From IMG/VR virus record IMGVR_UViG_3300007354_000004, positions 1 to 64,000 of that record: a stretch of DNA of 64,000 nt. One strand, given 5' to 3'. Below are positions 8,111 through 17,161 of this stretch, one piece after another (the stretch's first letter is position 1; every line of letters starts with the position of its first letter). The translations under genes and the position numbers were made by a program. This stretch comes from a virus. The notes under the pieces were generated by a model. The model did no database searches. It saw only the letters and a list, made by a program, of their open reading frames with translations, and had not been told where the DNA came from.

Positions 8111-8742
8111 ATCTCGCTGAAATAACCATTCGAGGTTTGAAAGAGAACTTCCGATACGACAATATAGGGTGGATCATCACTGATGACGGATCTGGTCCTG
8201 ATCATCTAAACCACCTTGTCTCGGTTGTAGGTCCATCTTATACCGTTTTTACTTATGATGGCAACCGCAAGGGTGTCGGGCACAATATGAACTGGGCTTT
8301 ACATAAAGTTTTCGATGATCTAGGCGGCAGTTTAATTCTGATGATGGAAGACGACTGGCATCTGGAAAAACCGCTGGATGTCGAGCCTTACACAAAAGTT
8401 CTGCTGAATAACCCGAATGCGGGTATGATTCGCTTTGGGTATGCCGCAGCAGGATTAGAGGCTGAACTTGTCTCACACGACAATCGGTTGTTATGGGACT
8501 TACACAGAAACAGCTACACTTACAGATTCACGGGCCATCCTTCTCTACGTCATAAACGATTTCATGAGACTTACGGGTATTACGCGGAAGGGCTTGCGCC
8601 CGGTCTTACAGAGTTGGATATGTGCGCCAAAGTTAACGCCAAAGATGGACCAAGAATTTATATCCCGTATGAGTTTAATCAGTGGGGCGCATTCGGACAT
8701 ATTGGATCAGAGTCTTTAGCAGACGTGGAGCCAGAGAAATGA
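8068..8742 (+). CDS. Glycosyltransferase (GT2-like)
   Basis: 224 residues. A GT-A pattern is visible: IWIILTTYKRLDLAEITIRGL, then WIITDDGSG, GVGHNMNWAL and the donor-metal motif LMMEDDW near residue 93. The C-terminal half (TGHPSLRHKRFH ... LTELDMCAK) probably binds the acceptor. It overlaps the formyltransferase by 43 bp and the reductase by ATGA, so it belongs to the same translational unit. Confidence 0.75.
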   Translation: MEPIWIILTTYKRLDLAEITIRGLKENFRYDNIGWIITDDGSGPDHLNHLVSVVGPSYTVFTYDGNRKGVGHNMNWALHKVFDDLGGSLILMMEDDWHLEKPLDVEPYTKVLLNNPNAGMIRFGYAAAGLEAELVSHDNRLLWDLHRNSYTYRFTGHPSLRHKRFHETYGYYAEGLAPGLTELDMCAKVNAKDGPRIYIPYEFNQWGAFGHIGSESLADVEPEK

Positions 8743-9518
8743 TACTCGTCTTAGGTCAGGGACTTTTAGGTAAAACCCTCTCGAAGCTATATCCCGATAC
8801 CGTAGGTATTGGACACGAAGATTTTGACATCTGCAGCCCAGAGCAAGTTTACGCGATACTGGATTTATATAAGCCAACTCACATAATTAATTGTGTTGGA
8901 GTGGTGCCTAAATCTCCCATATATGAATCTCACATGGATGTTTTAAAGGTTAACGGGTTTGGGCCGAGACTATTAGCCGAAGCCTGTTTAGATGTAAATT
9001 GCCGCGTTATTCACATCTCAACCGACTGCGTGTTTTCAGGCTCTACAGGGAACTATTCAGAATTTGACATTCCTAATTCCGATACATTATATGGCATCAG
9101 TAAATACTTCGGAGAGATTACTTACTATAATAACGTTGTATTTCGAACATCCTTCGTCGGTTTTCCCGATCCCACTCAGCGCGGACTTTTGTATTGGTTT
9201 AAATACGCTGAAAATCCGGTTGAGGGGTATGTCAACTCGTGGTGGAACGGTTTGACGACTGTTGAGTTGTCACATTACATCATGAGTCATCTCGATATTA
9301 TTTCGGGATTACATCACGTCTCGAATAAGACACACATCAATAAACATGATCTTTTGGTTCTAGCCAACGAAGTTTACGGGTGGGAGAAAGAGATTATTCC
9401 TGTCGAAGATCCAAAGTTAGATCGAACGCTGTACAGTGAAACGATTGATAAATCTTACCGAGAGATGTTTGAAGAGATGAAGGCACAACTAGGAGATCTG
9501 GATGAAGGTCTATCTTAA
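8739..9518 (+). CDS. RmlD-like dTDP-4-dehydrorhamnose reductase family SDR
   Basis: 259 residues from the ATG that overlaps the previous stop (ATGA at 8739). The NAD(P) loop is ILVLGQGLLGKTL; INCVGVVPKSP, ISTDCVFSG and the catalytic YGISKYFGE (YxxxK) follow, in the order seen in RmlD proteins. It would reduce a 4-keto sugar, possibly the product of the dehydratase at 3660. Whether the product is rhamnose-like or another deoxy sugar cannot be read from the sequence. Confidence 0.82.
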   Translation: MILVLGQGLLGKTLSKLYPDTVGIGHEDFDICSPEQVYAILDLYKPTHIINCVGVVPKSPIYESHMDVLKVNGFGPRLLAEACLDVNCRVIHISTDCVFSGSTGNYSEFDIPNSDTLYGISKYFGEITYYNNVVFRTSFVGFPDPTQRGLLYWFKYAENPVEGYVNSWWNGLTTVELSHYIMSHLDIISGLHHVSNKTHINKHDLLVLANEVYGWEKEIIPVEDPKLDRTLYSETIDKSYREMFEEMKAQLGDLDEGLS

Positions 9519-12264
9519 CCCTTCGTTTGATAAGCCCGACAAAGGTGATGGCGGTATTCGCCGTGTGGTGGAGGCACAAAGAAAATATCTACCTGAGTTT
9601 GGCGTAGAGTTTGTTGATACACCCGGCGAAGCAGATGTTGCTAACTGTCACGCTACATCCTTTGTCGATCACGATACATTGGTATTGAGTCTACACGGAC
9701 TGTATTGGGCAGAGTATGACTGGCCCAAGTGGTATTTACAGGTTAATGATTCTCTGATTAAGAGCATGAAAAGCGCCAAAGCAGTCACCGCCCCGTCTGA
9801 GTGGGTGGCGAATGCTGTGCGGCGGGGAATGCTGATCGATCCAGTCGTATGTTATCACGGTATCGATGTTGAAGATTGGACTCCCGGCAAAAGTAAAAAC
9901 TACGTGTTGTGGAATAAAAATCGCGTTGATACGGTCTGCGATCCAGCACCCATGAATCGACTGGCTTTTCTGGATTCGTCTGTTCCGTTTGTGTCAACTT
10001 TCGGGGAGAAGACATCTAACGTCACGCTGACGGGTAAACTCTCGTATGAGAAGATGAAATCTTATATTCAAAATGCGGGCGTGTATCTGGCAACCTCTAG
10101 AGAGACGTTGGGGGTTGGGACACTCGAAGCGATGGCGTGTGCTACACCTGTCTTGGGGTGGAACTACGGTGGACAGCGAGAGATCGTTCGACACGGGGTA
10201 ACAGGCTATCTGGCTGAATACGGAAATTATGATGATCTGTTAGATGGATTACATTATTGTTTGGATCATCAAGACGAACTAGGAGCAAACGCTCGTCAAG
10301 ATGTACTAGAGAATTGGAGATGGGAACGTGTTATTCAAAGCTACCTACGCGCCTACCAGCAAGCCCTCGCCATCGACTACGGACCAACAGTTAGCGTTGT
10401 GGTCACGGCTTATAACCTGGATCAATATCTACCAGACGCCCTGCAATCGGTCAAGGATCAAAAATTCAAAGACTGGGAGTGTATCGTCGTCAACGACAAC
10501 TCCCCCGACACCTGTGGAGCAATAGCCGAAGCGTTTGCGCAAGAAGATGATCGTTTCAAAGTCATCCACAATCCCAAGAATGTTTATCTAGCCGAAGCTC
10601 GAAATATAGGCATTCAAAATTCAACCGGAAAGTATGTTATTCCGCTGGATGCCGACGATATGTTGGGCGAGGACGCTTTGGGGAGATTGGTTAGGGCGCT
10701 CGATCAAAATCCTCAGTTGGATATCGTCACCGGCTCGATGGAGCTTATTGAGGAAAACGGACACCGCTGGGTGTCTAAGTGGCCTAATGCTAAAACCGTG
10801 AGCTTTTCCGAGCAGATTAAAAAAAGAAATCAGATTCCTTATGCGTCTCTCTATCGTAGAGAAGTCTGGGAGCGCACCGGAGGTTATCGGAGGCGGATGA
10901 GATCGGCAGAAGACGCGGATTTCTGGACGCGAGCCTTTTCTTACGGATTCATTCCAAGTAAAGTTACCGAAGCGCCGACTCTTATTTACAGAAATCGATC
11001 TTCTTCGATGAGTCACACTGAATCGGAGCCAAACTGGATCTCGTGGTTCACCTGGGCGACATACGAACACCTGGTACCTTTCGGAGTTGGTGGTCCGGTG
11101 TGGTCTTACGGTCCTCCTTTGATCTCAGTAGTGATTCCAGTTGGACCGCTGCACGTTCCTTTCTTGCAGGACGCTTTAGACTCTTTAGTAGGACAAACCC
11201 TTAAAGAGTGGGAATGTATCGTTGTCAATGATACCGGAAAACCCCTGACTTTGCCTGGATTTCCGTTTGTGAAAGTTGTCGATGGCGGCAAGCAAGGCAC
11301 GGCTCACGCTCGTAACGTAGGCTTTGAGCACGCCAGTTGTGAGCGGGTGGTTCTGTTGGATGCGGACGATTATATGCAGCCGCATATGTTGATGACGCTC
11401 TATCAAGCCTCTCTGGAAACGGATGGGTATTTATACTCGGATTGGTGGGCGGATGATGGGGAGAAAGTCTACCGCGAACACGCGAAATCGTGGGATCCAG
11501 AACAACTTAAACTGCAGTCTTTAGGTCCGGTGATCGGCTTATACTGGAAAGAAGATTGGAAGAAGGTGGGTGGATTTAGCGAGGACGCGCCTGGGTGGGA
11601 AGATTGGGATTTTCATCTTAAATTACTGGAAAACTGTATTTGTGGCAGTCGCATCCCTCACCCCCTGTTCACTTATCGGTATAGACTGGGCTTAAATCGA
11701 GATAAGGATTTTGCTAATAAGAAAACTCTGTTAAAATATATAACAGGGCGACATAAGGATCTCTATGGAGGACGTATGGGTTGTCAAGGATGTTCTAAGC
11801 GAAATGATTTGATTGTCAAAGAGGCTAAACGAACACTCGTGTCTTCTAACGACGAGCAGATTACGGTTGAGTATATTGGACCGGGGCTTAACAAGCGTCG
11901 GATTCCGAGTCACGTCCGGCGCGGACACTATTATACCTACAGCGCCACTCAGCGTATCTTTGACATTTACAAAGCCGAAGCGGATCGTTTTCTGAGCCGA
12001 CCGAGCGAATTTAGGGTACATCGAGAAACTATTCAAAACGAAATTCCGCCTTCGGATGAGCCAGTCATTGTAGCTGAAAAAGTTGTCGTGCCGCCGCGCT
12101 CGATTGAAAACCTCGATATCGATGGGGATTTGATCGCAAGACTGCGCAAAGAAGGCATTACAACGATTGAACAACTCCGGTTGATGAATGACGGATCGCT
12201 GTTGAAAATTCGAGGAATCGGTCCGTCTCGGTTAGCCGCTATCCGCGAAGCGTTAAATGTTTGA
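9502..12264 (+). CDS. Trifunctional GT4-GT2-GT2 glycosyltransferase with C-terminal HhH
   Basis: 920 residues. A GT4/GT-B-like domain fills 1-~290 (APSEWVANAV, YHGIDVEDW, SRETLGVGTLEAMACATP, then the E.v..G.tGyL region). A first GT2 domain fills ~295-525 (VSVVVTAYNLDQYLPDALQS, VVNDNSPD, PLDADDM). A second GT2 fills ~535-745 (LISVVIPVGP, VVNDTGKP, LLDADDYMQP). A CxxC-containing basic segment (GCQGCSKR) leads to a small domain (VEYIGPGLNKRRIPSHV), and the last ~55 residues form a helix-hairpin-helix (LRKEGITTIEQL ... LLKIRGIGPSRLAAIREAL). It could add three sugars in succession. The HhH may anchor it to DNA or mediate assembly; this is unresolved. Confidence 0.85.
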   Translation: MKVYLNPSFDKPDKGDGGIRRVVEAQRKYLPEFGVEFVDTPGEADVANCHATSFVDHDTLVLSLHGLYWAEYDWPKWYLQVNDSLIKSMKSAKAVTAPSEWVANAVRRGMLIDPVVCYHGIDVEDWTPGKSKNYVLWNKNRVDTVCDPAPMNRLAFLDSSVPFVSTFGEKTSNVTLTGKLSYEKMKSYIQNAGVYLATSRETLGVGTLEAMACATPVLGWNYGGQREIVRHGVTGYLAEYGNYDDLLDGLHYCLDHQDELGANARQDVLENWRWERVIQSYLRAYQQALAIDYGPTVSVVVTAYNLDQYLPDALQSVKDQKFKDWECIVVNDNSPDTCGAIAEAFAQEDDRFKVIHNPKNVYLAEARNIGIQNSTGKYVIPLDADDMLGEDALGRLVRALDQNPQLDIVTGSMELIEENGHRWVSKWPNAKTVSFSEQIKKRNQIPYASLYRREVWERTGGYRRRMRSAEDADFWTRAFSYGFIPSKVTEAPTLIYRNRSSSMSHTESEPNWISWFTWATYEHLVPFGVGGPVWSYGPPLISVVIPVGPLHVPFLQDALDSLVGQTLKEWECIVVNDTGKPLTLPGFPFVKVVDGGKQGTAHARNVGFEHASCERVVLLDADDYMQPHMLMTLYQASLETDGYLYSDWWADDGEKVYREHAKSWDPEQLKLQSLGPVIGLYWKEDWKKVGGFSEDAPGWEDWDFHLKLLENCICGSRIPHPLFTYRYRLGLNRDKDFANKKTLLKYITGRHKDLYGGRMGCQGCSKRNDLIVKEAKRTLVSSNDEQITVEYIGPGLNKRRIPSHVRRGHYYTYSATQRIFDIYKAEADRFLSRPSEFRVHRETIQNEIPPSDEPVIVAEKVVVPPRSIENLDIDGDLIARLRKEGITTIEQLRLMNDGSLLKIRGIGPSRLAAIREALNV

Positions 12265-12532
12265 TCTACTGCTCCTGAGTCTGGCGTGTTATCGGATAAC
12301 ATCTATCGTTCACCGCGAACGCATAGCCGAGCCACTACGCCGACTCATTGGGTATGACGGTTTAAGTTATCCAGACAACTTTCTGGGAAGCCTTTTCAGT
12401 TGTTTTTGGTGTCTGAGCGTATGGTGTGCGGGGTTAGCCATTATTCTCTACGTTTATTTCCCGATTTTGGTGTGGGTGTGTGCCGTCAGTGCCGGAGCAA
12501 TCTTAATACGGGAGATTGAAGAGAAGGGATGA
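12257..12532 (+). CDS. DUF1360-like small phage membrane protein
   Basis: 91 residues. The N-terminal helix (LLLSLACYRITSIVHRERIAEPLRRLIG), the conserved SCFWCLSVW patch and a hydrophobic C-terminal segment (~50-80) match the DUF1360 pattern, found next to tail genes in many phages. It probably lies in the inner membrane. It overlaps the glycosyltransferase by 8 bp, linking the sugar cluster to the structural block. Confidence 0.7.
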   Translation: MFDLLLLSLACYRITSIVHRERIAEPLRRLIGYDGLSYPDNFLGSLFSCFWCLSVWCAGLAIILYVYFPILVWVCAVSAGAILIREIEEKG

Positions 12533-12538
12533 TCCTCT

Positions 12539-13054
12539 ATGCTGGCGTCAATTGATGATATGTTTTTCAAGTTCATTGAAAACCCTGCAGCCTGGGGTTT
12601 CATTGGACTTTTACTGCTTGCGTTCATGCTTGATCGCATCCTTACTTTCCGATTCTATCGTCAGGTTATTCATCGCGAACAAAGCGATATCGATGCCGAT
12701 AACGAACGGCAGAAAAACTTAATCGATCTCATTGGGGGAACCTTGTCCGATATTAAAAAAGCCATAGACAATAACACTGAGGCATTCAGTCGATTTGCCG
12801 TGTCGCACAACGAGTTAAAAGATAGCCTTACACAATCTAATGCTGAAATGAAAGATGCGATCAATCAAATTCTAGTGGGCGTCAATAAAATCTCAAGTTC
12901 TATGAGTGACATGCGCGGCAGTAACCAGCGCGAGTATGATGAACTTCGCACGATGCTTCAAAATACAATTGATCGCGTCGAGAGTTTAATTCAGGAGTTG
13001 CCCAATGGCACTAGCGAAGACGCCGACTCTTCTACCGCTGGATCGGGCGGCTGA
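12539..13054 (+). CDS. Membrane-anchored coiled-coil protein
   Basis: 171 residues. One transmembrane segment (~20-38, GFIGLLLLAFMLDRILTF) is followed by a long helical, probably coiled-coil region (~45-150). The tail is short and low in complexity (SSTAGSGG). No enzymatic motif. The next gene starts 50 bp inside it. A holin-associated, spanin-like or head-tail accessory role is possible; I do not recognise the family. Confidence 0.65.
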   Translation: MLASIDDMFFKFIENPAAWGFIGLLLLAFMLDRILTFRFYRQVIHREQSDIDADNERQKNLIDLIGGTLSDIKKAIDNNTEAFSRFAVSHNELKDSLTQSNAEMKDAINQILVGVNKISSSMSDMRGSNQREYDELRTMLQNTIDRVESLIQELPNGTSEDADSSTAGSGG

Positions 13055-14204
13055 AGTTTTAGGTATTTCTCCACTGCACTTTAATGGTGTGCGGAGCCAA
13101 TACATCCACGATGAGTCCTACTGCGACGGAGTCTGGTTTCAGGAGGCTTACCAGCGCGCCGACCGATTCTCACGCGAAGATCTGGCGCGTCTGCTGGCGG
13201 TTGCCGAAGAGACAGTTGCCAAATATTTAGGTTACTGGCCGATGCCGCGTTGGGTAGAGGAAGAAGAGCATCAATTGACTCAGTTTGTGCGGGTCGAAGT
13301 GCCGTCTTATTACAACTCCAGAGGGATGCGCAAGTCGATTCTAACCCGTTGGGGACACGTTATCGAAGGCGGTATCCGCGCCACTTCGTTAATTGAAGGT
13401 GACGCAGCTATATCTTACACAGATGAAGATTCAGATGGGTATTTTGAAACTGCGACTATTACAGTAGACTTATCTACTATTGAAGATCGTCAGGAAGTGC
13501 GCGTGTTTTACCCTGGCTATGAAGCGGCGGTACAATGGGAGATACGACCTGTTGATGTAGATCTCGACGCGGGCACCATTACGTTCAAACGAGAACAGTG
13601 TGTTCTAGAGAACTTGCTGTACCGTATGCCGCCTCCTGACGATCCAATGGATGCCGTTGACGGTGACGACGATGCCAACTTTTTAACAGCCGCCGATGTT
13701 TACCGCGTCTACAATGACCCCAGTCAACAGGTCGTATTTTACATGGAGCCAGATTTTTGCAGTACCGAAGAAACTTCTCAGACAGGCTATTTGAATGTCA
13801 GGGACAGCCGAAGGGGGTTTGTCGCCTACTGGCCCGGCACATACGATGATGGGTGGACAAATGCAACTCTGACTTATCCCCCGCTCCGCGCAAGATTCTG
13901 GTATCGCGCCGGTAAGAAAAACCTTTACTCAGAAACACCTGAATTGCAGATGGATTACACCCTGGAAAGGTTGTTGGTTTATTACGCGCTCTCTCTAGCC
14001 GACAAAGCAATTTGCGGGTGTGACAACTTTTCGTCCCATCTGGCGTATGAGTTACAAGATCTGGCAGAAGTAGGCGATACCAAGCGGTTTCAGGTCACTT
14101 TTAAACAAATGGACTGTCCGCTTGGTACCAAACGAGCGGCAATTCGGATGTGGGACTATATTCAGCAGAATAAGTTAGGCGGATCGCTGCGCAAAGGCGT
14201 TTAG
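13005..14204 (+). CDS. Probable neck / head-tail structural protein
   Basis: 399 residues. The start ATG at 13005 has CAGGAG upstream and overlaps the coiled-coil gene by 50 bp. The N-terminus looks helical (LPLDRAAEVLGISPLHFN). The middle is acidic and beta-rich, and the C-terminal part (MDYTLERLLVYYALSLADKAICGCDNF) is helical again. I recognise no family; the structural reading comes from its place directly before the tail module and from its size. Confidence 0.6.
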   Translation: MALAKTPTLLPLDRAAEVLGISPLHFNGVRSQYIHDESYCDGVWFQEAYQRADRFSREDLARLLAVAEETVAKYLGYWPMPRWVEEEEHQLTQFVRVEVPSYYNSRGMRKSILTRWGHVIEGGIRATSLIEGDAAISYTDEDSDGYFETATITVDLSTIEDRQEVRVFYPGYEAAVQWEIRPVDVDLDAGTITFKREQCVLENLLYRMPPPDDPMDAVDGDDDANFLTAADVYRVYNDPSQQVVFYMEPDFCSTEETSQTGYLNVRDSRRGFVAYWPGTYDDGWTNATLTYPPLRARFWYRAGKKNLYSETPELQMDYTLERLLVYYALSLADKAICGCDNFSSHLAYELQDLAEVGDTKRFQVTFKQMDCPLGTKRAAIRMWDYIQQNKLGGSLRKGV

Positions 14205-14369
14205 CCACTCGTCCAACCAGACTTTGAAATCCTCTCCAAACGAGAAGTAATAGGGCCAGCCGACATCGAAGGCGATCATACGGGAGTAGGGTTTTTGTTC
14301 AAAGGTTTCGTCTAACAACTTAAACAATCTCTGCTTGGCTTCCTGTTTGGTAATAAGTTCGCCCTTCAT
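14175..14369 (-). CDS. Small hypothetical protein (antisense-located)
   Basis: 64 residues (MKGELITKQEAKQRLFKLLDETFEQ...), with SD AGAGGGGA before ATG 14369. Its 3' end overlaps the convergent structural gene by 30 bp. On the minus strand a TATAAT with a weak -35 (TTGTGT) lies near 14418-14447, so it may have its own promoter. It is the only leftward gene inside the tail block. Function unknown. Confidence 0.5.
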   Translation of the reverse strand: MKGELITKQEAKQRLFKLLDETFEQKPYSRMIAFDVGWPYYFSFGEDFKVWLDEWLNAFAQRSA

Positions 14370-14449
14370 ATTTCCCCTCTGAAATAAAACTCCCTCGCGG
14401 GAGCGTTACTTTTACCTATTATAGCATATCTCCTAAGTAAAACACAAGT

Positions 14450-14478
14450 TTTTCGTCTACGGGTTTGTAAACTATAAT
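14450..14478 (+). promoter_or_regulatory. Probable promoter of the tail operon (TTTTCG / TATAAT)
   Basis: -10 TATAAT at 14473-14478 and TTTTCG at 14450-14455, spacer 17. The TGTAAACTATA context around the -10 is repeated exactly at the promoter-like site 54982-55010. A short hairpin (CTCCC TCGC GGGAG, 14390-14403) lies upstream. Confidence 0.55.
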
Positions 14479-14515
14479 ATAGGTGATCTGGTGTAGAGGA
14501 AAGGTTAATAGTCTT

Positions 14516-14821
14516 ATGCCTGACGTGAAATACGTTGATGAAGACGGATATACCTGGCTTAAACGGGTGACGGAACGGGCGAAACCAGAGCACTATAACA
14601 GAGGTATTACCATCGGCCCCCCCGACTTGAGTGAGTTGGATCTGACAGAAGACGAGCGTAAAGTCTTACAAGAAGGTCTGGTGAACTCGCGGCTGGTGAA
14701 TGCTGAGTTGGTGCACGGAAGTCGCAATCACTTGTTTAATGTAGTGAAAGCGGCGCTGCCTAAACGCAACACAAAAGCGGTGATCAGGCATATTCTGTCC
14801 ATTATGCAACGTGATATATAA
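14516..14821 (+). CDS. Small tail-region protein
   Basis: 101 residues. ATG 14516 is preferred (AGAGGAAAGG upstream, just after the predicted transcription start); an in-frame GTG at 14483 would lie within the promoter region. The sequence begins MPDVKYVDEDGYTWLKRV and continues with a helical acidic part; no known motif. First gene of the tail operon, 12 bp before the tail tube gene; may be a tail terminator or completion protein, but this is positional inference. Confidence 0.65.
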   Translation: MPDVKYVDEDGYTWLKRVTERAKPEHYNRGITIGPPDLSELDLTEDERKVLQEGLVNSRLVNAELVHGSRNHLFNVVKAALPKRNTKAVIRHILSIMQRDI

Positions 14822-14833
14822 GGAGATACAAAC

Positions 14834-16345
14834 ATGCCTGTAGGCGAGAAGTCTTCATTCTCTCGTGTCTGGACTCTACAGTACCGCGCCAGCCCGTCGC
14901 ACGTTCCGATTTATCAAGGCTACTCGAAAGCAGGAGCCATCGAGCAGGGCTTGGGCGATGTAACGCCAATCCGTGTGCCGTCCAAAGAATCATACGGGCA
15001 GTTCACCGAGTTGGCGATTACCCGCGGTGCTGAAGATCGCCCGACGACCTCTCTGATCTTCAAATATCTGACGGGTCGCTCGGATATCGAAAAAATGGCG
15101 AAGTCGAAGTGCGCGCTGGATGTCCAGATCCACTTCGGTCGCTGTTCGTCTCCAACCTCGTTCAACCAGGGGTGGGAGAAAATTGTCATCTTTGAGAATG
15201 CCGTCTTCACCAACTACGCAACTTCGGACATTGGCGCGTTTGACCAGTCTGAGGAAGCAGTCATTGAAGAGACGGTTGATCTGTCCGGCGAGTGGTTCTA
15301 CGAAGTGGTGCCAATTCGTCTGGTGGAACGCGCTCAGTCGGAAGTGGGACAGGAAGTTGTCGCGGTTGGCGTGATTGACTCGGAAGGCTGCGGTGACTGC
15401 GCTACGCCTTCGGATGGTTGTCAGCGCGTCTTTGCCGTGAGTGCTCCTGGTACAGCTTCGCCGGGCGTTCTGGCGGAAGTCCTCTTTACAGCGGATGGCG
15501 GGGTGACATGGGGTGACTCGTGGATCACGTCGCTGGCGGTTGGAGAAGATCCGACTGACGCAGTAGGTGTTGGCGACTATCTGGTTGTTGTTTCCAACGA
15601 CTCCAACTCGCTGCATTACGCGGATTGGGAAGACGTGCTTAACGGCGCGGAAACGTGGAACAAAGTCACGACTGGTTTTGTGGTCACGGGTGAGCCAAAC
15701 GCAATTGCTTCGGCGGGCGCGGCTGACACCTGGATCGTCGGTGATGGTGGATACGTGTATTACAGCGAATCTATCGTGGATGGCGTCGAAGTTCTGGACG
15801 CTGGCGCGGCTACTACCGAAGATCTGAATGACGTGGATGCTTACGACGCCGAAAACGTGGTTGCAGTGGGCGATGCCAACACCGTTCTCTATTCGACCGA
15901 TGGCGAAACCTTCTCGGCTGTTACAGGACCGGATACGGTTAACACGCCCAATCTGCTTTCAGTTTTGATGCTGGACGAGCGGACCTGGATCGTGGGCACC
16001 GCCGATAACGCGGCCTGGTACACCGAGAACTCTGGAACAAGCTGGACGCAAATGCGCTTCGCTGGCGATACAACCGGGGGTGGCGGCACGGGTGAAGTTC
16101 GCGCTATCGTGGCGGCTACCCGTAACGTGCTCTATCTCGCGCACAAGACTTCGGCAACTGCCGGTCGTATCCTCCGTTCATTGGACGGCGGACACTCGTG
16201 GTACGTGCTTCCCGAAGGCTCCGGCTCGATTCCGGCGAACGACCAAATCAATGCTCTGGCAACCTGCTGGCATGAGGCGAATGTGGTCTTTGCGGGCGGA
16301 TTGGCGGATAACGGTGCGGACGGGATTATTCTGAAAGGATCGTAG
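14834..16345 (+). CDS. Probable major tail (tube) protein fused to a BNR-type beta-propeller
   Basis: 503 residues behind AAGGAG. The N-terminal ~190 residues (MPVGEKSSFSRVW ... VDLSGEWFYEVVPIRLVER) are placed like a tail tube protein, immediately upstream of the chaperone pair and the tape measure. The C-terminal ~300 residues are a beta-propeller with repeated Asp-box-like motifs (FTADGGVTWGDSW, YSTDGETF, YTENSGTSWTQM, RSLDGGHSWYVL). No sialidase catalytic set is evident, so the propeller is probably a surface decoration that may bind glycans. GC content is higher than in the neighbouring early genes. Confidence 0.7.
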   Translation: MPVGEKSSFSRVWTLQYRASPSHVPIYQGYSKAGAIEQGLGDVTPIRVPSKESYGQFTELAITRGAEDRPTTSLIFKYLTGRSDIEKMAKSKCALDVQIHFGRCSSPTSFNQGWEKIVIFENAVFTNYATSDIGAFDQSEEAVIEETVDLSGEWFYEVVPIRLVERAQSEVGQEVVAVGVIDSEGCGDCATPSDGCQRVFAVSAPGTASPGVLAEVLFTADGGVTWGDSWITSLAVGEDPTDAVGVGDYLVVVSNDSNSLHYADWEDVLNGAETWNKVTTGFVVTGEPNAIASAGAADTWIVGDGGYVYYSESIVDGVEVLDAGAATTEDLNDVDAYDAENVVAVGDANTVLYSTDGETFSAVTGPDTVNTPNLLSVLMLDERTWIVGTADNAAWYTENSGTSWTQMRFAGDTTGGGGTGEVRAIVAATRNVLYLAHKTSATAGRILRSLDGGHSWYVLPEGSGSIPANDQINALATCWHEANVVFAGGLADNGADGIILKGS

Positions 16346-16350
16346 TAAAA

Positions 16351-16950
16351 ATGGATCGTCAGGACTATAACGAAGTTTTGGCTCAGGCGGCGAGCCGCGA
16401 AGAAAAAACAGAGGATGGGTTGATCCGATTTAGCACGGGAGTTGTGCTAGGGACTCAGCCCATCCCTAAACGCTTCATTCGAGATCTGTATGATCTTTTT
16501 GAGAAGCGCAAACCTCAAGTGCCGATGGTGTGGAACGACCAAAAAGATCGGGAAGAACTGAATCCGGCTGATCCCACTTACCTTGAAAAAACTCAACAGT
16601 GGGAGATGGATCTCGTTTTCGCGGTATCGGATTTCGGGATCATGAAGGGCACGTATCTGATTGAAAAGCCAGAACACCTTCCGTCGATTGAGGATAACTC
16701 CTGGGTTGAAGAACGCGAGCACTTTGGCGTGATCGTCCCTAAGTCGCCTGCCCTGCGCTATCTGGCTTGGGTGACGTATGTCGCGGCTCCCGAAGACTCC
16801 GATCAACTGCTTCTGTCCGAACAGGTGGGCAAGCTCCTGGGTATCACTGAAGGGGCGGTTGAAACCGAGATGAGCAAATTTCGGAGTGACGAGAGGGGGG
16901 AAGCCGATCCACCGTCTGAACCTGCGCCACCGGATGGAGACGGGGATTGA
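16351..16950 (+). CDS. Tail assembly chaperone, short form
   Basis: 199 residues. It sits between the tail tube and tape measure genes, where G/GT-type chaperones are encoded. The C-terminus is low-complexity acidic/Pro-rich (SEPAPPDGDGD). A run of six G at 16895-16900 (codons AGG GGG GAA) lies 50 bp before the stop and inside the overlap with the +1 reading frame. That suggests a programmed frameshift producing the long form. Confidence 0.75.
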   Translation: MDRQDYNEVLAQAASREEKTEDGLIRFSTGVVLGTQPIPKRFIRDLYDLFEKRKPQVPMVWNDQKDREELNPADPTYLEKTQQWEMDLVFAVSDFGIMKGTYLIEKPEHLPSIEDNSWVEEREHFGVIVPKSPALRYLAWVTYVAAPEDSDQLLLSEQVGKLLGITEGAVETEMSKFRSDERGEADPPSEPAPPDGDGD

Positions 16951-17161
16951 TGTCCGACATATCCCCGGTTTAATCCCCGATATTTACGTGATATCCGCCT
17001 GTAATGCTGCGAATTACTGTTATCACACCACCTGGCTTGATCTGAAATATGAACAGCAAGCCGAAATCGTAGCGCACTATCTCCTAGACAAGCTCATCGA
17101 GTCACACGTTCATGACGCCCAACAAGACGAGATGGAGCGGCAAAACAGGAAACGTAAGTAA
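16886..17161 (+). CDS. Tail assembly chaperone, frameshift extension
   Basis: Open +1 frame relative to the short chaperone. No SD precedes the internal ATG at 16934, so expression by frameshifting at GGG-G (16897-16900) is more likely. The extension would then read from AAG 16901: KPIHRLNLRHRMETG ... GLIPDIYVISACNAANYCYHTTWLDL and on to the basic end MERQNRKRK. It ends one base before the tape measure start. The helper presumably recruits the tape measure during tail assembly. Whether the shift is +1 or -2 cannot be told. Confidence 0.7.
   Translation: MTRGGKPIHRLNLRHRMETGIDVRHIPGLIPDIYVISACNAANYCYHTTWLDLKYEQQAEIVAHYLLDKLIESHVHDAQQDEMERQNRKRK

Noticed and set aside
14990-15616. 208-codon minus-strand ORF
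   Set aside because: Antisense shadow of the tail tube gene; no SD or promoter, and the sense strand has clear protein motifs.
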